Source: Luminiphilus sp. (GTDB taxonomy: Bacteria > Pseudomonadota > Gammaproteobacteria > Pseudomonadales > Halieaceae). From it: a stretch of DNA of 13,058 nt. The stretch covers positions 1 through 13,058 of the forward strand of contig JAKMEU010000037.1 in assembly GCA_022425845.1 (NCBI GenBank). Reading direction: 5' to 3'. The notes below the pieces were generated by a model, which had not been told where the DNA came from, did not search any database, and worked only from the letters and a program-made list of their open reading frames with translations. The position numbers were made by a program, and so were the translations under genes. How positions within the stretch are numbered: the stretch's first letter is position 1; each line of letters starts with the position of its first letter. This document shows, one piece after another, positions 6,496 to 13,058 of the stretch.

Positions 6496-6509
6496 CCCAT
6501 TGCAATGGG
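6496..6509. repeat. 14-bp perfect palindrome upstream of the serine hydrolase gene
   Basis: CCCATTGCAATGGG is perfectly self-complementary. It lies in the 141-nt gap between the Spinster permease stop and the serine hydrolase start, about 24 nt upstream of the candidate -35 box. Without a loop it fits a homodimeric regulator better than an RNA hairpin. The regulator is unknown. Confidence 0.4.
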
Positions 6510-6550
6510 CCACAACGGAAATCGGCTCAGCTACCGTCCTATGGACGCTG

Positions 6551-7876
6551 TCAGTCCGGTGCAGCAGCCAGGTCCTCCCGCACATAGCGGGCTGCAATAA
6601 CATAATGAATGCCCGACCAGACCAGCGCCAGCGGCACCAGCAGCAGCAGTGCGTAGCGCAGCGATTCAATACCGTAGGTGGGTTGTAGCAAATCACTGAG
6701 CAAACCCACCGATGAGGGCCCTGCGCCGAGGCCAATAATATTGAGAATAAAAAATAAGATGGCAGAGGACAGGGCGCGCATGCGCAGGCCCACCAGGCCA
6801 TGCACTGTCGCGATCGTGGCGGCGAGATAGGCATTGGACAGCACCGCCGGCACGATGGCCATGGTCAGTGCGAAGTAGGGGTCAGTCGCAAAGTAATAGA
6901 CGCCAAATTGAAAAGGTACTGCTATCGCGCAGGCCATCGCCGGCATCCACATATACCATCGCCGGTCCCGGCGACCCAGCCGGTCGGCCACGACCCCACA
7001 ACCAAAAACGCCAATCGCCCCACCGACACCGATAATAAGTGCCAGCCAGGTGCCGAGTTCACCGGTGGGCATCTGGTAGCTGCGAATCATGTAGGAGGCA
7101 ACCCAATTGGCAACGCTGTAACCGGCAAAGGCGTTCATCGCTGCGCCCATGGCCATATGGCGGAATGACCGACGCTGCCAGAGAAGCGAAATAACAGCGC
7201 CTATCGAGGCGCTCTGCTCGGAAACCTCACGCTGCTCATTGAGGCCCCGTATGGGCTCGGCAAGGGTGAAGCGAACCAAGAGCGCCAGCAAGATACCGGG
7301 CAGCCCCACCACCAGAAAAGCCACTCGCCAGCCAAAGAACTCATTGAGCCAGCCACCGAAGAGAAACCCGAACAGGATGCCAAAACTAATGCCGGTCGAA
7401 TAAAAACCCAGCGCGCCTGCTCGGGACTCGGGCGGGAAGATATCAGAGATCATCGAGTGGGAGGGCGGGCTACCACCCGCTTCGCCGACACCCACACCAA
7501 TCCGGGCGAGCAGGAGCTGCCAGTAATTCTGGGCAAAACCGCTGATGGCCGTCATGAAGCTCCAGACAAACAGGGATAGGGAGACAATATTGCGTCGGTT
7601 ACTCCGGTCTGCCCAGCTTGCAATGGGCAGACCTGCGGTGACGTAAAAAACTGCAAAGGCGAAACCGGTGAGCAGGCCGAGCTGCGCATCGCTCAGCAGG
7701 AGCTCGGCTTTGATTGACTCCTGCAGGATCGCGAGCAACTGCCGATCAATGAAATTGAAGCTGTACACCACCGTGAGGGTGCCCAAAGCGTAATACGCAG
7801 CCCGGGAGCTGCGATAGGGATTGGCGTTGTTGTTCTGCCCGGCTTCTGAAGCCTCGGAGGTAACCGCATCCGTCAT
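6551..7876 (-). CDS. Spinster-family MFS permease
   Basis: A 441-residue inner-membrane transporter of the MFS. Features typical of Spinster-like bacterial permeases are visible: FNFIDRQLL in TM1 (Asp44, Arg45), motif A as GLPIASWADRSNRRN (82-96), RIGVGVGEAGGSPPS (125-139) in TM4 and the loop after it, and DIFPPESRAGALG (145-157). A charged loop at about 205-230 separates the two six-helix halves. Start: the frame is open much further upstream, but that part is antisense to the methyltransferase gene. The ATG at 7876 has AGGATA with a short spacer and is followed by a short polar tail before TM1, so it was chosen. The gene is divergent from the DmdA-like gene across 195 nt, which suggests shared control and a linked substrate. 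Bacterial relatives are often found with aromatic, steroid or organic-acid catabolism genes, but the substrate here is not known. Confidence 0.92.
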   Translation of the reverse strand: MTDAVTSEASEAGQNNNANPYRSSRAAYYALGTLTVVYSFNFIDRQLLAILQESIKAELLLSDAQLGLLTGFAFAVFYVTAGLPIASWADRSNRRNIVSLSLFVWSFMTAISGFAQNYWQLLLARIGVGVGEAGGSPPSHSMISDIFPPESRAGALGFYSTGISFGILFGFLFGGWLNEFFGWRVAFLVVGLPGILLALLVRFTLAEPIRGLNEQREVSEQSASIGAVISLLWQRRSFRHMAMGAAMNAFAGYSVANWVASYMIRSYQMPTGELGTWLALIIGVGGAIGVFGCGVVADRLGRRDRRWYMWMPAMACAIAVPFQFGVYYFATDPYFALTMAIVPAVLSNAYLAATIATVHGLVGLRMRALSSAILFFILNIIGLGAGPSSVGLLSDLLQPTYGIESLRYALLLLVPLALVWSGIHYVIAARYVREDLAAAPD

Positions 7877-8071
7877 GAAATATCCTGTGTATTTTGGGGT
7901 CCGCAAACGCCACATCCGGTGATTGGGTGCTGCATCTATCAACCCGGGGTTGTCGAACCCATGAACCAAAAAAAACCTGCGTTCCGACCTTGAAATCTCT
8001 CGACACTCGGGTGAGCGAGACTTCAGAATCCGCGCATTAAAAATATAAGATCTGACGCGGAGCACCATACG
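7877..8071. promoter_or_regulatory. Divergent control region of the Spinster permease and DmdA-like genes
   Basis: The 195 nt contain no gene and must hold both promoters. Towards the methyltransferase there is an AT-rich box with TATAAG (8044-8049) and GGAG at 8059-8062, 9 nt before the ATG. Towards the permease, AGGATA precedes the ATG at 7876. No clear -35 boxes were found. Overlapping inverted repeats at 7940-7960 could be the shared operator. No regulator gene is adjacent. Confidence 0.5.
7940..7960. repeat. Overlapping inverted repeats in the divergent promoter region
   Basis: CAACCC-G-GGGTTG (7940-7952) is a 13-bp dyad. Its right arm is reused in GGGTT-GTCG-AACCC (7947-7960). Three half-sites in alternating orientation between two divergent genes resemble a regulator-binding cluster. 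The arms are short, so chance is possible. Confidence 0.3.
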
Positions 8072-9220
8072 ATGAATGCAGATAGAAGCCCACCCCTCCT
8101 GACGCTGGGCCCCCGAGTACGCAAATCCCCCTTTTTCGACGCAACGATGGCCGCTGGCGCCAAGTCGTTCACGAATTACAACCATATGTATATGCCGACG
8201 AGCTACGGCAACACGACCGACGAATACTGGTCCATCGTGCAGGGTGTCAGCCTGTGGGATGTCGCGGCGGAGCGACAGATTGAAATCAGCGGGCCCGATG
8301 CAGTGGCCTTCACGCAACTTCTCACACCCCGTGATATCGAACAATGTCCTGTCGGCCGCTGCCGTTACGTTATCTTTCTTGATGATGCAGCGGGAATCGT
8401 CAACGACGCGGTTCTCTTTCGTCTTGAAGATAATCGCTTCTGGCTGTCGCCGGGTGATGGCGATGTGCTGCTCTGGGCAAAGGCCGCCGCCGCAATGAGC
8501 TCCCTCGATGTGACGGTTCATGAGCCCGATGCCTCACCGCTTCAGCTTCAGGGGCCACTGGCACCCCGCGTCGCCCACAAACTGTTTGGTGAGCTCGCTG
8601 TTGAGCTGGGTTATTACCACTGCCGCGAAGTAAGCCTCGAGGGCATTCCACTGGTGCTGAGCCGCACCGGCTGGAGCGGCGAACTGGGCTACGAACTTAT
8701 CCTCCAGGATGGTCGACGGGGTACCGAACTCTGGGACCTGTGTATGTCAGCGGGCGCTGAATTTGGCATCAGACCCGCCTGCCCATCCCTGGCTCGAAGC
8801 GTCGAGGGCGGGATGCTGTCTTACTGCTCTGACATCACCCTTAATGACAACCCCTTTACCATCGGCATGGATCGTCTTCTCGATATCGACAAACCACAGG
8901 ACTATATTGGCAAAACAGCGTTGCAGACCATCGCTCGGGAAGGCACATCTCGCCGGTTGGTTGGTGCCAACTTCGGGGGCGATCCGGTGAGACCCAATGA
9001 ACACTTCCTGCCCGTCACGGTGGATGATCAAGCCATAGGACACATAACGCGCTGTGTGTACTCCCCCAGGCTTGAACACAACATTGCACTGGTAAATTTG
9101 CCCGTTGAATATGCGCTGCCGGGCACAGCGATTGACCTCGATCTGCCAGAGGGCAGGCGTGCCGCCGAGGTGGTATCCCTTCCGTGGTTTCCATCGGAAA
9201 AGAAAATTCCGGTCTGGTAG
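8072..9220 (+). CDS. DmdA-like tetrahydrofolate-dependent methyltransferase (GcvT fold)
   Basis: A 382-residue cytosolic enzyme of the aminomethyltransferase (GcvT) fold. It is closest by eye to DmdA, the dimethylsulfoniopropionate demethylase that moves one methyl group to tetrahydrofolate. Shared blocks recalled from that family are YNHM (36-39), WDVAAERQIEISG (62-74), GRCRY (95-99), IVNDAV (109-114), QGP (160-162), RTGWSGELGYE (198-208), CPSL (237-240) and NDNPF (258-262). The length agrees with DmdA (about 370) and exceeds glycine-cleavage GcvT slightly; no glycine cleavage partners are nearby. No signal peptide. The ATG at 8072 has GGAG 9 nt upstream. DmdA-like proteins outside the proven clades have uncertain substrates (other sulfonium, betaine or methoxy compounds), so a DmdA-like call is safer than DMSP demethylase. 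The divergent permease is a plausible importer. The downstream P1 peptidase is 86 nt away on the same strand. Confidence 0.85.
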   Translation: MNADRSPPLLTLGPRVRKSPFFDATMAAGAKSFTNYNHMYMPTSYGNTTDEYWSIVQGVSLWDVAAERQIEISGPDAVAFTQLLTPRDIEQCPVGRCRYVIFLDDAAGIVNDAVLFRLEDNRFWLSPGDGDVLLWAKAAAAMSSLDVTVHEPDASPLQLQGPLAPRVAHKLFGELAVELGYYHCREVSLEGIPLVLSRTGWSGELGYELILQDGRRGTELWDLCMSAGAEFGIRPACPSLARSVEGGMLSYCSDITLNDNPFTIGMDRLLDIDKPQDYIGKTALQTIAREGTSRRLVGANFGGDPVRPNEHFLPVTVDDQAIGHITRCVYSPRLEHNIALVNLPVEYALPGTAIDLDLPEGRRAAEVVSLPWFPSEKKIPVW

Positions 9221-9306
9221 GTAGCCGTCCCGGCCGTGAACAGCCCTGACAACCGCCGGGGTTCTGTTACCTTGTAAGGATTGCCATTCGCACCGAGACC
9301 CAAAGC

Positions 9307-10542
9307 ATGCTGAAACTCAAACTCCACGCCTGCTCCAAACCCGTGCTGATGTGCCTGGGCCTTGTCGCACTGGCATCCGCACTGCCCGCCGAAATCAGTC
9401 ATGCCGAAACGACCGAACGGGCCCGCAGTCTGGGTATTCCATTCCCGGGCATGCCCGGCCCCCTGAACGCCATTACCGATGTGGCGGGTGTCGAGGTCGG
9501 GCATACCACCCTGATCGCGGGCGCAGGCCAACTGGTACGGGGAGAGGGCCCTATTCGAACGGGCATCACAGTGGTTCACCCCAGGGGCAGGGACAGCACG
9601 GAGGCGGTCTATGGCGGATGGTTCACACTCAATGCCTCGGGTGAGATGACGGGCACCACCTGGCTGGAGGAACGTGGCTTGATCGATGGGCCGATCGGCA
9701 TCACCAATACCCACAGCGTGGGTATAGCGCGGGATGCGTTTGTCGCCTGGATGGTGGATCAGCAATGGCCGGCGCTCTGGCATGCCCCTGTGGTCGCGGA
9801 GACCTACGACGGCGCCCTGAACGACATCAATGGGCAGCACCTTAAACCCGAACACGTGCGGCAAGCACTCCAGAATACCAGTGCCGGACCCCTGCTGGAG
9901 GGCGCCGTCGGTGGCGGGACCGGCATGGTGTGCAACGGCTTTAAAGGCGGGATAGGCTCTGCATCCCGGGTTTTTGCAGTCGCTGACCAACCCTTTGTTG
10001 TCGGTGTACTGGTGCAGTGCAACTACAACTGGGGCGGTAAGGATCTGCGTCTCGGTGATCGCTGGGTAGCTGAGGACCTTCCCGTGGGCCAGCACTGCTA
10101 TGTCGACCCGGGAATAGCGCCGCAAAACCCCTGGTTCCCCTATTGCAGTGGAAAAACGCTGCAACAGGACAGCCCGACTCGTGACGGCTCGATCATCGTC
10201 ATTGTTGCCACCGATGCGCCGGTTTTGCCCCACCAGCTGAGGCGCATCGCCAAGCGCCCGTCCCTTGCTCTGGGGAGGCTGGGCGCCATCAGCAACCCCG
10301 GCTCCGGCGATATCTTCGTGGCTTTCTCAACCGGCAATAAGGGTGCAACAGGCGAGGACCGGTTCAATCAGGTAGAACAGTTCCCCAATAACGCCCTGGA
10401 GGACCTGTTCCGCGCCACCGTGCAGGCGACCGAAGAAGCTATCGTGAACGCCATGGTGGCTGCGGAAACCATGACCGGTGCCGATGGGCTGCGCGTACAC
10501 GCCCTGCCCCATGATCAGGTGCGAAACCTGTTTTCAGAATAG
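9307..10542 (+). CDS. Secreted P1-family self-processing aminopeptidase (DmpA/BapA type)
   Basis: A 411-residue Ntn-type hydrolase of peptidase family S58 (DmpA, beta-peptidyl aminopeptidases). These cut N-terminal residues from peptides, amides or beta-peptides after splitting themselves into alpha and beta chains. The autocleavage site is Gly294-Ser295 in TRDGSIIVIVATDAP; Ser295 would be the new N-terminal nucleophile. Cleavage would give a mature alpha chain of about 261 and a beta chain of 117 residues, close to DmpA. Other family blocks are GPIGITNTHSVGIARDA (128-144) and EGAVGGGTGMVCNGFKGGIG (198-217). Unlike DmpA as usually described, there is a signal peptide: a basic start, a hydrophobic core at about 13-26 and SHA|ETT with cleavage after residue 33, implying a periplasmic enzyme. 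The ribosome binding site is weak. It is convergent with the phosphorylase gene (68 nt apart), with no T-tract terminator seen between them. Confidence 0.93.
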   Translation: MLKLKLHACSKPVLMCLGLVALASALPAEISHAETTERARSLGIPFPGMPGPLNAITDVAGVEVGHTTLIAGAGQLVRGEGPIRTGITVVHPRGRDSTEAVYGGWFTLNASGEMTGTTWLEERGLIDGPIGITNTHSVGIARDAFVAWMVDQQWPALWHAPVVAETYDGALNDINGQHLKPEHVRQALQNTSAGPLLEGAVGGGTGMVCNGFKGGIGSASRVFAVADQPFVVGVLVQCNYNWGGKDLRLGDRWVAEDLPVGQHCYVDPGIAPQNPWFPYCSGKTLQQDSPTRDGSIIVIVATDAPVLPHQLRRIAKRPSLALGRLGAISNPGSGDIFVAFSTGNKGATGEDRFNQVEQFPNNALEDLFRATVQATEEAIVNAMVAAETMTGADGLRVHALPHDQVRNLFSE

Positions 10543-10610
10543 CGGCGTGACGCGACACACCGGCATCCTCCCGTCGACCCGGCTGCATCGCCGAACCCAA
10601 TAGGCGACCA

Positions 10611-12341
10611 CTAACGGTTACTGATCCAGAGCGTTTGATAGGGCTCAAGCTCAAGCGTGGGATTGAGGTCATCCAGGGTCATCCCCGTAATCAGGTCATG
10701 CCAGGAATCCGTGACGATCAGGTTGAGTGCCTGGACGGCAAGCGTCTGTGGCTGGTCACTGATGTTATAGACACAAAAAATGCTCTGGCGCCGGTCAGCG
10801 CTCTGGCGCCAGAAACCAAACAGTGCATCACCAAGATGCAGCGTGTACTGGGTGGCGTTGGGGTGAAATGCAGGCTGTTCCTGACGCAGGCGAATAAGCC
10901 GCTTGAGCGCTACAAATACCTGATGGTGTGTCGACTGCTGATCCTCAAGAGCTGCCGATAATTCCGACAGCTGCCACTGATGACGGTTGATCGCCCGGTT
11001 TTGGCTGGTGTGTTTCACCCGCTCAAGGTCATTGCGGGTACCGAACAGCGAGTGCAGATAGAAAGCCGGTACACCCTCGAGTCCCAGCATGACGGTATGA
11101 GCGCAAATAAAGCGCGCCGCTGCCCATTGATCGGGTCCCCGCGTGGTTCCCTGCAGGGCATCGAATAACGCAATGTTCACTTCGTAAGGCCGACTCCCTC
11201 CCTCCGGCGTCTGGCGTCGGGAGACCAGTCCACCGAAGCCTTCCAGGGTACTGATCATGCTGGACAGATCGGCTTCGCTGAGCAGGCCTTCAACAGGCCG
11301 CAGACCAATGCCATCGTGAGATGCGATGAAATTGAAATAAGTGGTGCCGTCCTGTGCCGGCGGCATACGCATCATCCACCGGCGCAGATACCGGCTGGTG
11401 CCGCTGATAAGGCTGTGCACCAACAGCGGCGGCAGCGAAAAATTGTAGATGGCATGGGCTTCATTCGCATTACCGAAGTAGGACAGATTTTCGGTATTGG
11501 GCACATTGGTCTCTGTGAGCACAATCGCATCGGGCTGTGCGCACTCGATTAAGGTTCGGAACAGGCGGATCAGTTCATGGGTCTGCGGCAGGTTGATACA
11601 GGGCGTACCCGATAGCTTCCACAGGAAAGCCACCGCATCGAGACGAAAAATGCGAACCCCGGCGTCCAGGAGCTGGCGAATAATCTTGGCAAATTCCTCC
11701 ACCACTGCAGGATTACCGAAGTCGAAGTCAACCTGGTCAGCGCTGAAGGTACACCACACCGAGCGCTCCCCCGCGTCGGTTTTTACAGTTTCCAGCAGGG
11801 GGCTGGTTCGGGGGCGAACGACGCGCGAAAAATCAAAATCGGCATCGGGCACGTAGAAGTAATCTGCTCCGGGGTGCGCCCCGCGCCGAAAATTTTCGAA
11901 CCAGCGCGAGCGGCTCGAACAGTGATTCAGCACGAGATCCGCCATCATCCGATAGTCGACGGCCAGTCGCGTAATGTCAGACCAGTCTCCCAGCGCCTCG
12001 TTCACACTGGAATAATCCAGTACCGCAAAACCGTCATCGGACGTCCACGGGTGAAAAGGCAGAATATGAACCCATGAAACGGCAGAACCCACCTGCTGGG
12101 TCAGGAACCCATGTAACACCGCCAGTGGCATCTGGTCTGGCGCCTGAATGCTGTCGCCATAGGTGATCAGGGCGATGTCGGATTCACCCCAGAGATTGCG
12201 GTGGGGCGGCGGCGGGTTCTGATCGGCGCTCAGTCCCACGGCAGCGAGCAGCCGCGTCACCCAGACGTCACGTTCCGATGCCGTAAACGTGCCGGAGTAC
12301 AGCGCCTGCAGATGCTCCCGCAGGCGATCAGTGAGCGCCAT
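10611..12341 (-). CDS. GH13_18 sugar phosphorylase, probably glucosylglycerate phosphorylase
   Basis: A 576-residue cytosolic alpha-amylase-fold enzyme of the sucrose phosphorylase subfamily. It splits an alpha-glucoside with phosphate, giving glucose 1-phosphate. Catalytic residues fit: nucleophile Asp235 in IFRLDAVAFLW, acid/base Glu277 in VLTETNVP and the transition-state Asp343 in ASHDGIG. DLVLNH (135-140), YGDSI (61-65) and VHILPFHPW (91-99) are also typical. Members use sucrose, sucrose 6-phosphate, glucosylglycerol or glucosylglycerate. The gene starts 2 nt after gpgS stops (TGA, CC, ATG), with AAGG about 9 nt before the ATG, which points to glucosylglycerate and release of glycerate plus glucose 1-phosphate. 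No signal peptide. The length is nearer the glucosylglycerate group than sucrose phosphorylase (about 490-510). Glucosylglycerol phosphorylase is the main alternative. Confidence 0.88.
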   Translation of the reverse strand: MALTDRLREHLQALYSGTFTASERDVWVTRLLAAVGLSADQNPPPPHRNLWGESDIALITYGDSIQAPDQMPLAVLHGFLTQQVGSAVSWVHILPFHPWTSDDGFAVLDYSSVNEALGDWSDITRLAVDYRMMADLVLNHCSSRSRWFENFRRGAHPGADYFYVPDADFDFSRVVRPRTSPLLETVKTDAGERSVWCTFSADQVDFDFGNPAVVEEFAKIIRQLLDAGVRIFRLDAVAFLWKLSGTPCINLPQTHELIRLFRTLIECAQPDAIVLTETNVPNTENLSYFGNANEAHAIYNFSLPPLLVHSLISGTSRYLRRWMMRMPPAQDGTTYFNFIASHDGIGLRPVEGLLSEADLSSMISTLEGFGGLVSRRQTPEGGSRPYEVNIALFDALQGTTRGPDQWAAARFICAHTVMLGLEGVPAFYLHSLFGTRNDLERVKHTSQNRAINRHQWQLSELSAALEDQQSTHHQVFVALKRLIRLRQEQPAFHPNATQYTLHLGDALFGFWRQSADRRQSIFCVYNISDQPQTLAVQALNLIVTDSWHDLITGMTLDDLNPTLELEPYQTLWISNR

Positions 12342-12343
12342 GG

Positions 12344-13058
12344 TCAGGCCCTTATCGCGCGGCGCGCCTCACTCAGGTCGGACACCTTCGATTGAGCCAG
12401 AAACTCCTGATGATCAGCCTCTACGGCCTCGATCAGGTCATCAAATACTGTGGGCATCGCGCTCACGACCCGGTTCCAGGTGGGTATGAAGGGCGCATCC
12501 ATCGGGCGCTCCAGGAAGTGCCGGCCGGCTTCCATAATATTTTCAGCAAATAGCTCTATCGCCTCTTCCTCGCCATGAATATCAAATTGCAGACCGTTCA
12601 TAATGGCATCGTTACGATAGGCCTCGGTCAAATCCAGGGCGAGGCGGTAATACGTTGCTTTGACCGTCCTGAAGGTTTCCTGATTGAACACCGTCCCCTG
12701 AATCGCCAGCTTGCGGAAAATAGACTTGGCGATATCTAGCGACATTCTGGACAGGCCGCCAGCGGGGTCATCAATGGAGAGCTTTTGGTGTTTGTGATCA
12801 TAGTTTCCGGCAATGTCGACCTGGCAAATCCGCTTGTTGTTGTTACTTCGATAGACCTCCGATACCACGCCAATTTCCAGTCCCCAGTCACTGGGAACCC
12901 TCAGGTCGCAAAGGGCATCGCGGCGGAACGCAAATTCACCCGCAAGAATGTAGCGGTAACTGTCGAGATAGTTCAGATAGGCAGACTCCCCCAACACCTG
13001 CTTGAGGGCCCGCACCATGGGTGTCACCAACAGACGGCAGACCCGACCGTTAATTTTG
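12344..13058 (-). CDS. gpgS: Glucosyl-3-phosphoglycerate synthase, C-terminal part (cut by right edge)
   Basis: The reading frame is open to the window edge and the true start lies beyond it. About 237 residues are visible, starting KINGRVCRLLVTPMVRALK. A TTG at 13030-13028 could be mistaken for a start but is an internal Leu codon inside this conserved stretch. Recognisable GpgS (GT81-type) blocks are RLLVTP, the GEFA segment, PSDWGLEIGVVSEVY and QVDIAGNYDHKHQKL, whose His is in the region that holds a metal-binding His in the mycobacterial enzyme. GpgS joins glucose from an NDP-glucose to 3-phosphoglycerate; a phosphatase then yields glucosylglycerate. The GDP/UDP-glucose site and DxD motif should be in the missing N-terminal part. 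The frame ends 2 nt before the phosphorylase start, so the two are translationally linked. Mannosyl-3-phosphoglycerate synthase is less likely by the block pattern. Confidence 0.88.
   Translation of the reverse strand, partial: KINGRVCRLLVTPMVRALKQVLGESAYLNYLDSYRYILAGEFAFRRDALCDLRVPSDWGLEIGVVSEVYRSNNNKRICQVDIAGNYDHKHQKLSIDDPAGGLSRMSLDIAKSIFRKLAIQGTVFNQETFRTVKATYYRLALDLTEAYRNDAIMNGLQFDIHGEEEAIELFAENIMEAGRHFLERPMDAPFIPTWNRVVSAMPTVFDDLIEAVEADHQEFLAQSKVSDLSEARRAIRA

Noticed and set aside
7877..8521. Open N-terminal extension of the Spinster permease by 215 codons
   Set aside because: It lies antisense to the start of the well-supported DmdA-like gene and across the intergenic region. The ATG at 7876 has a ribosome binding site and begins a normal MFS N-terminus.
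8072..9220. Calling the enzyme a proven DMSP demethylase (dmdA)
   Set aside because: General family blocks match, but substrate-specific residues could not be verified by eye and many relatives lack proven DMSP activity.
9229..9260. CCCGGC/GCCGGG pair as a terminator after the methyltransferase
   Set aside because: The loop is about 20 nt and no T-tract follows, so it is not a convincing intrinsic terminator.
9028..10233. Long minus-strand open frame of 401 codons
   Set aside because: It is antisense to the P1 peptidase and the end of the methyltransferase, both with clear family motifs. The translation is rich in Arg, His, Gly and Pro with no recognisable domain, as expected for a shadow frame in GC-rich DNA.
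10611..12341. Calling the phosphorylase sucrose phosphorylase
   Set aside because: The catalytic residues are shared by the whole subfamily. Adjacency to gpgS and the longer protein favour glucosylglycerate phosphorylase.
13028..13030. TTG as the start codon of the right-edge gene
   Set aside because: The frame stays open upstream to the edge and the upstream codons encode KINGRVCRL, part of a conserved GpgS segment, so the gene is simply cut by the window.

Overview
The window looks like a chromosomal stretch from a free-living Gram-negative bacterium, most likely a marine gammaproteobacterium of the Halieaceae/OM60-NOR5 type. This is inference, not a match. The reasons are moderately GC-rich DNA, several Sec signal peptides, a Spinster-type MFS permease, a DmdA-like tetrahydrofolate methyltransferase and a glucosylglycerate operon. 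No rRNA, tRNA, CRISPR array, insertion sequence or phage gene was recognised.

Left part, almost all minus strand (about 1-6409). In transcription order, a secreted serine hydrolase of the beta-lactamase class C fold (6409-5216) is followed by a 129-nt gap. The gap holds four tandem ACCGAY hexamers, a TATAGC box and a strong nested hairpin. Next come a soluble GAF-histidine kinase-receiver hybrid (5086-3221) and, 3 to 12 nt later, an MFS permease (to 1994). Two small exported proteins of unknown family follow (1863-1063 and 1021-416). The kinase/permease pair is almost certainly one transcript, and the two exported proteins may belong to it. This sensor + transporter + two secreted orphan proteins is the least explained part of the window. 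About 350 nt with no convincing gene then lead to what may be the first codons of another minus-strand gene running off the left edge.

Middle part (6551-10542). A Spinster-family MFS permease (minus) and a DmdA/GcvT-family methyltransferase (plus) are divergent over a 195-nt shared control region. The permease may import the methylated compound that the enzyme demethylates onto tetrahydrofolate; the substrate cannot be read from the sequence. Downstream on the plus strand is a secreted P1-family self-processing aminopeptidase (DmpA/BapA type) with its Gly-Ser autocleavage site intact.

Right part, minus strand (10611-13058). The 3' part of glucosyl-3-phosphoglycerate synthase (gpgS, cut by the window edge) lies 2 nt upstream of a GH13_18 sugar phosphorylase, best read as glucosylglycerate phosphorylase. 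Together they would make and recycle the compatible solute/carbon reserve glucosylglycerate. The phosphatase normally needed between them is not in the window.
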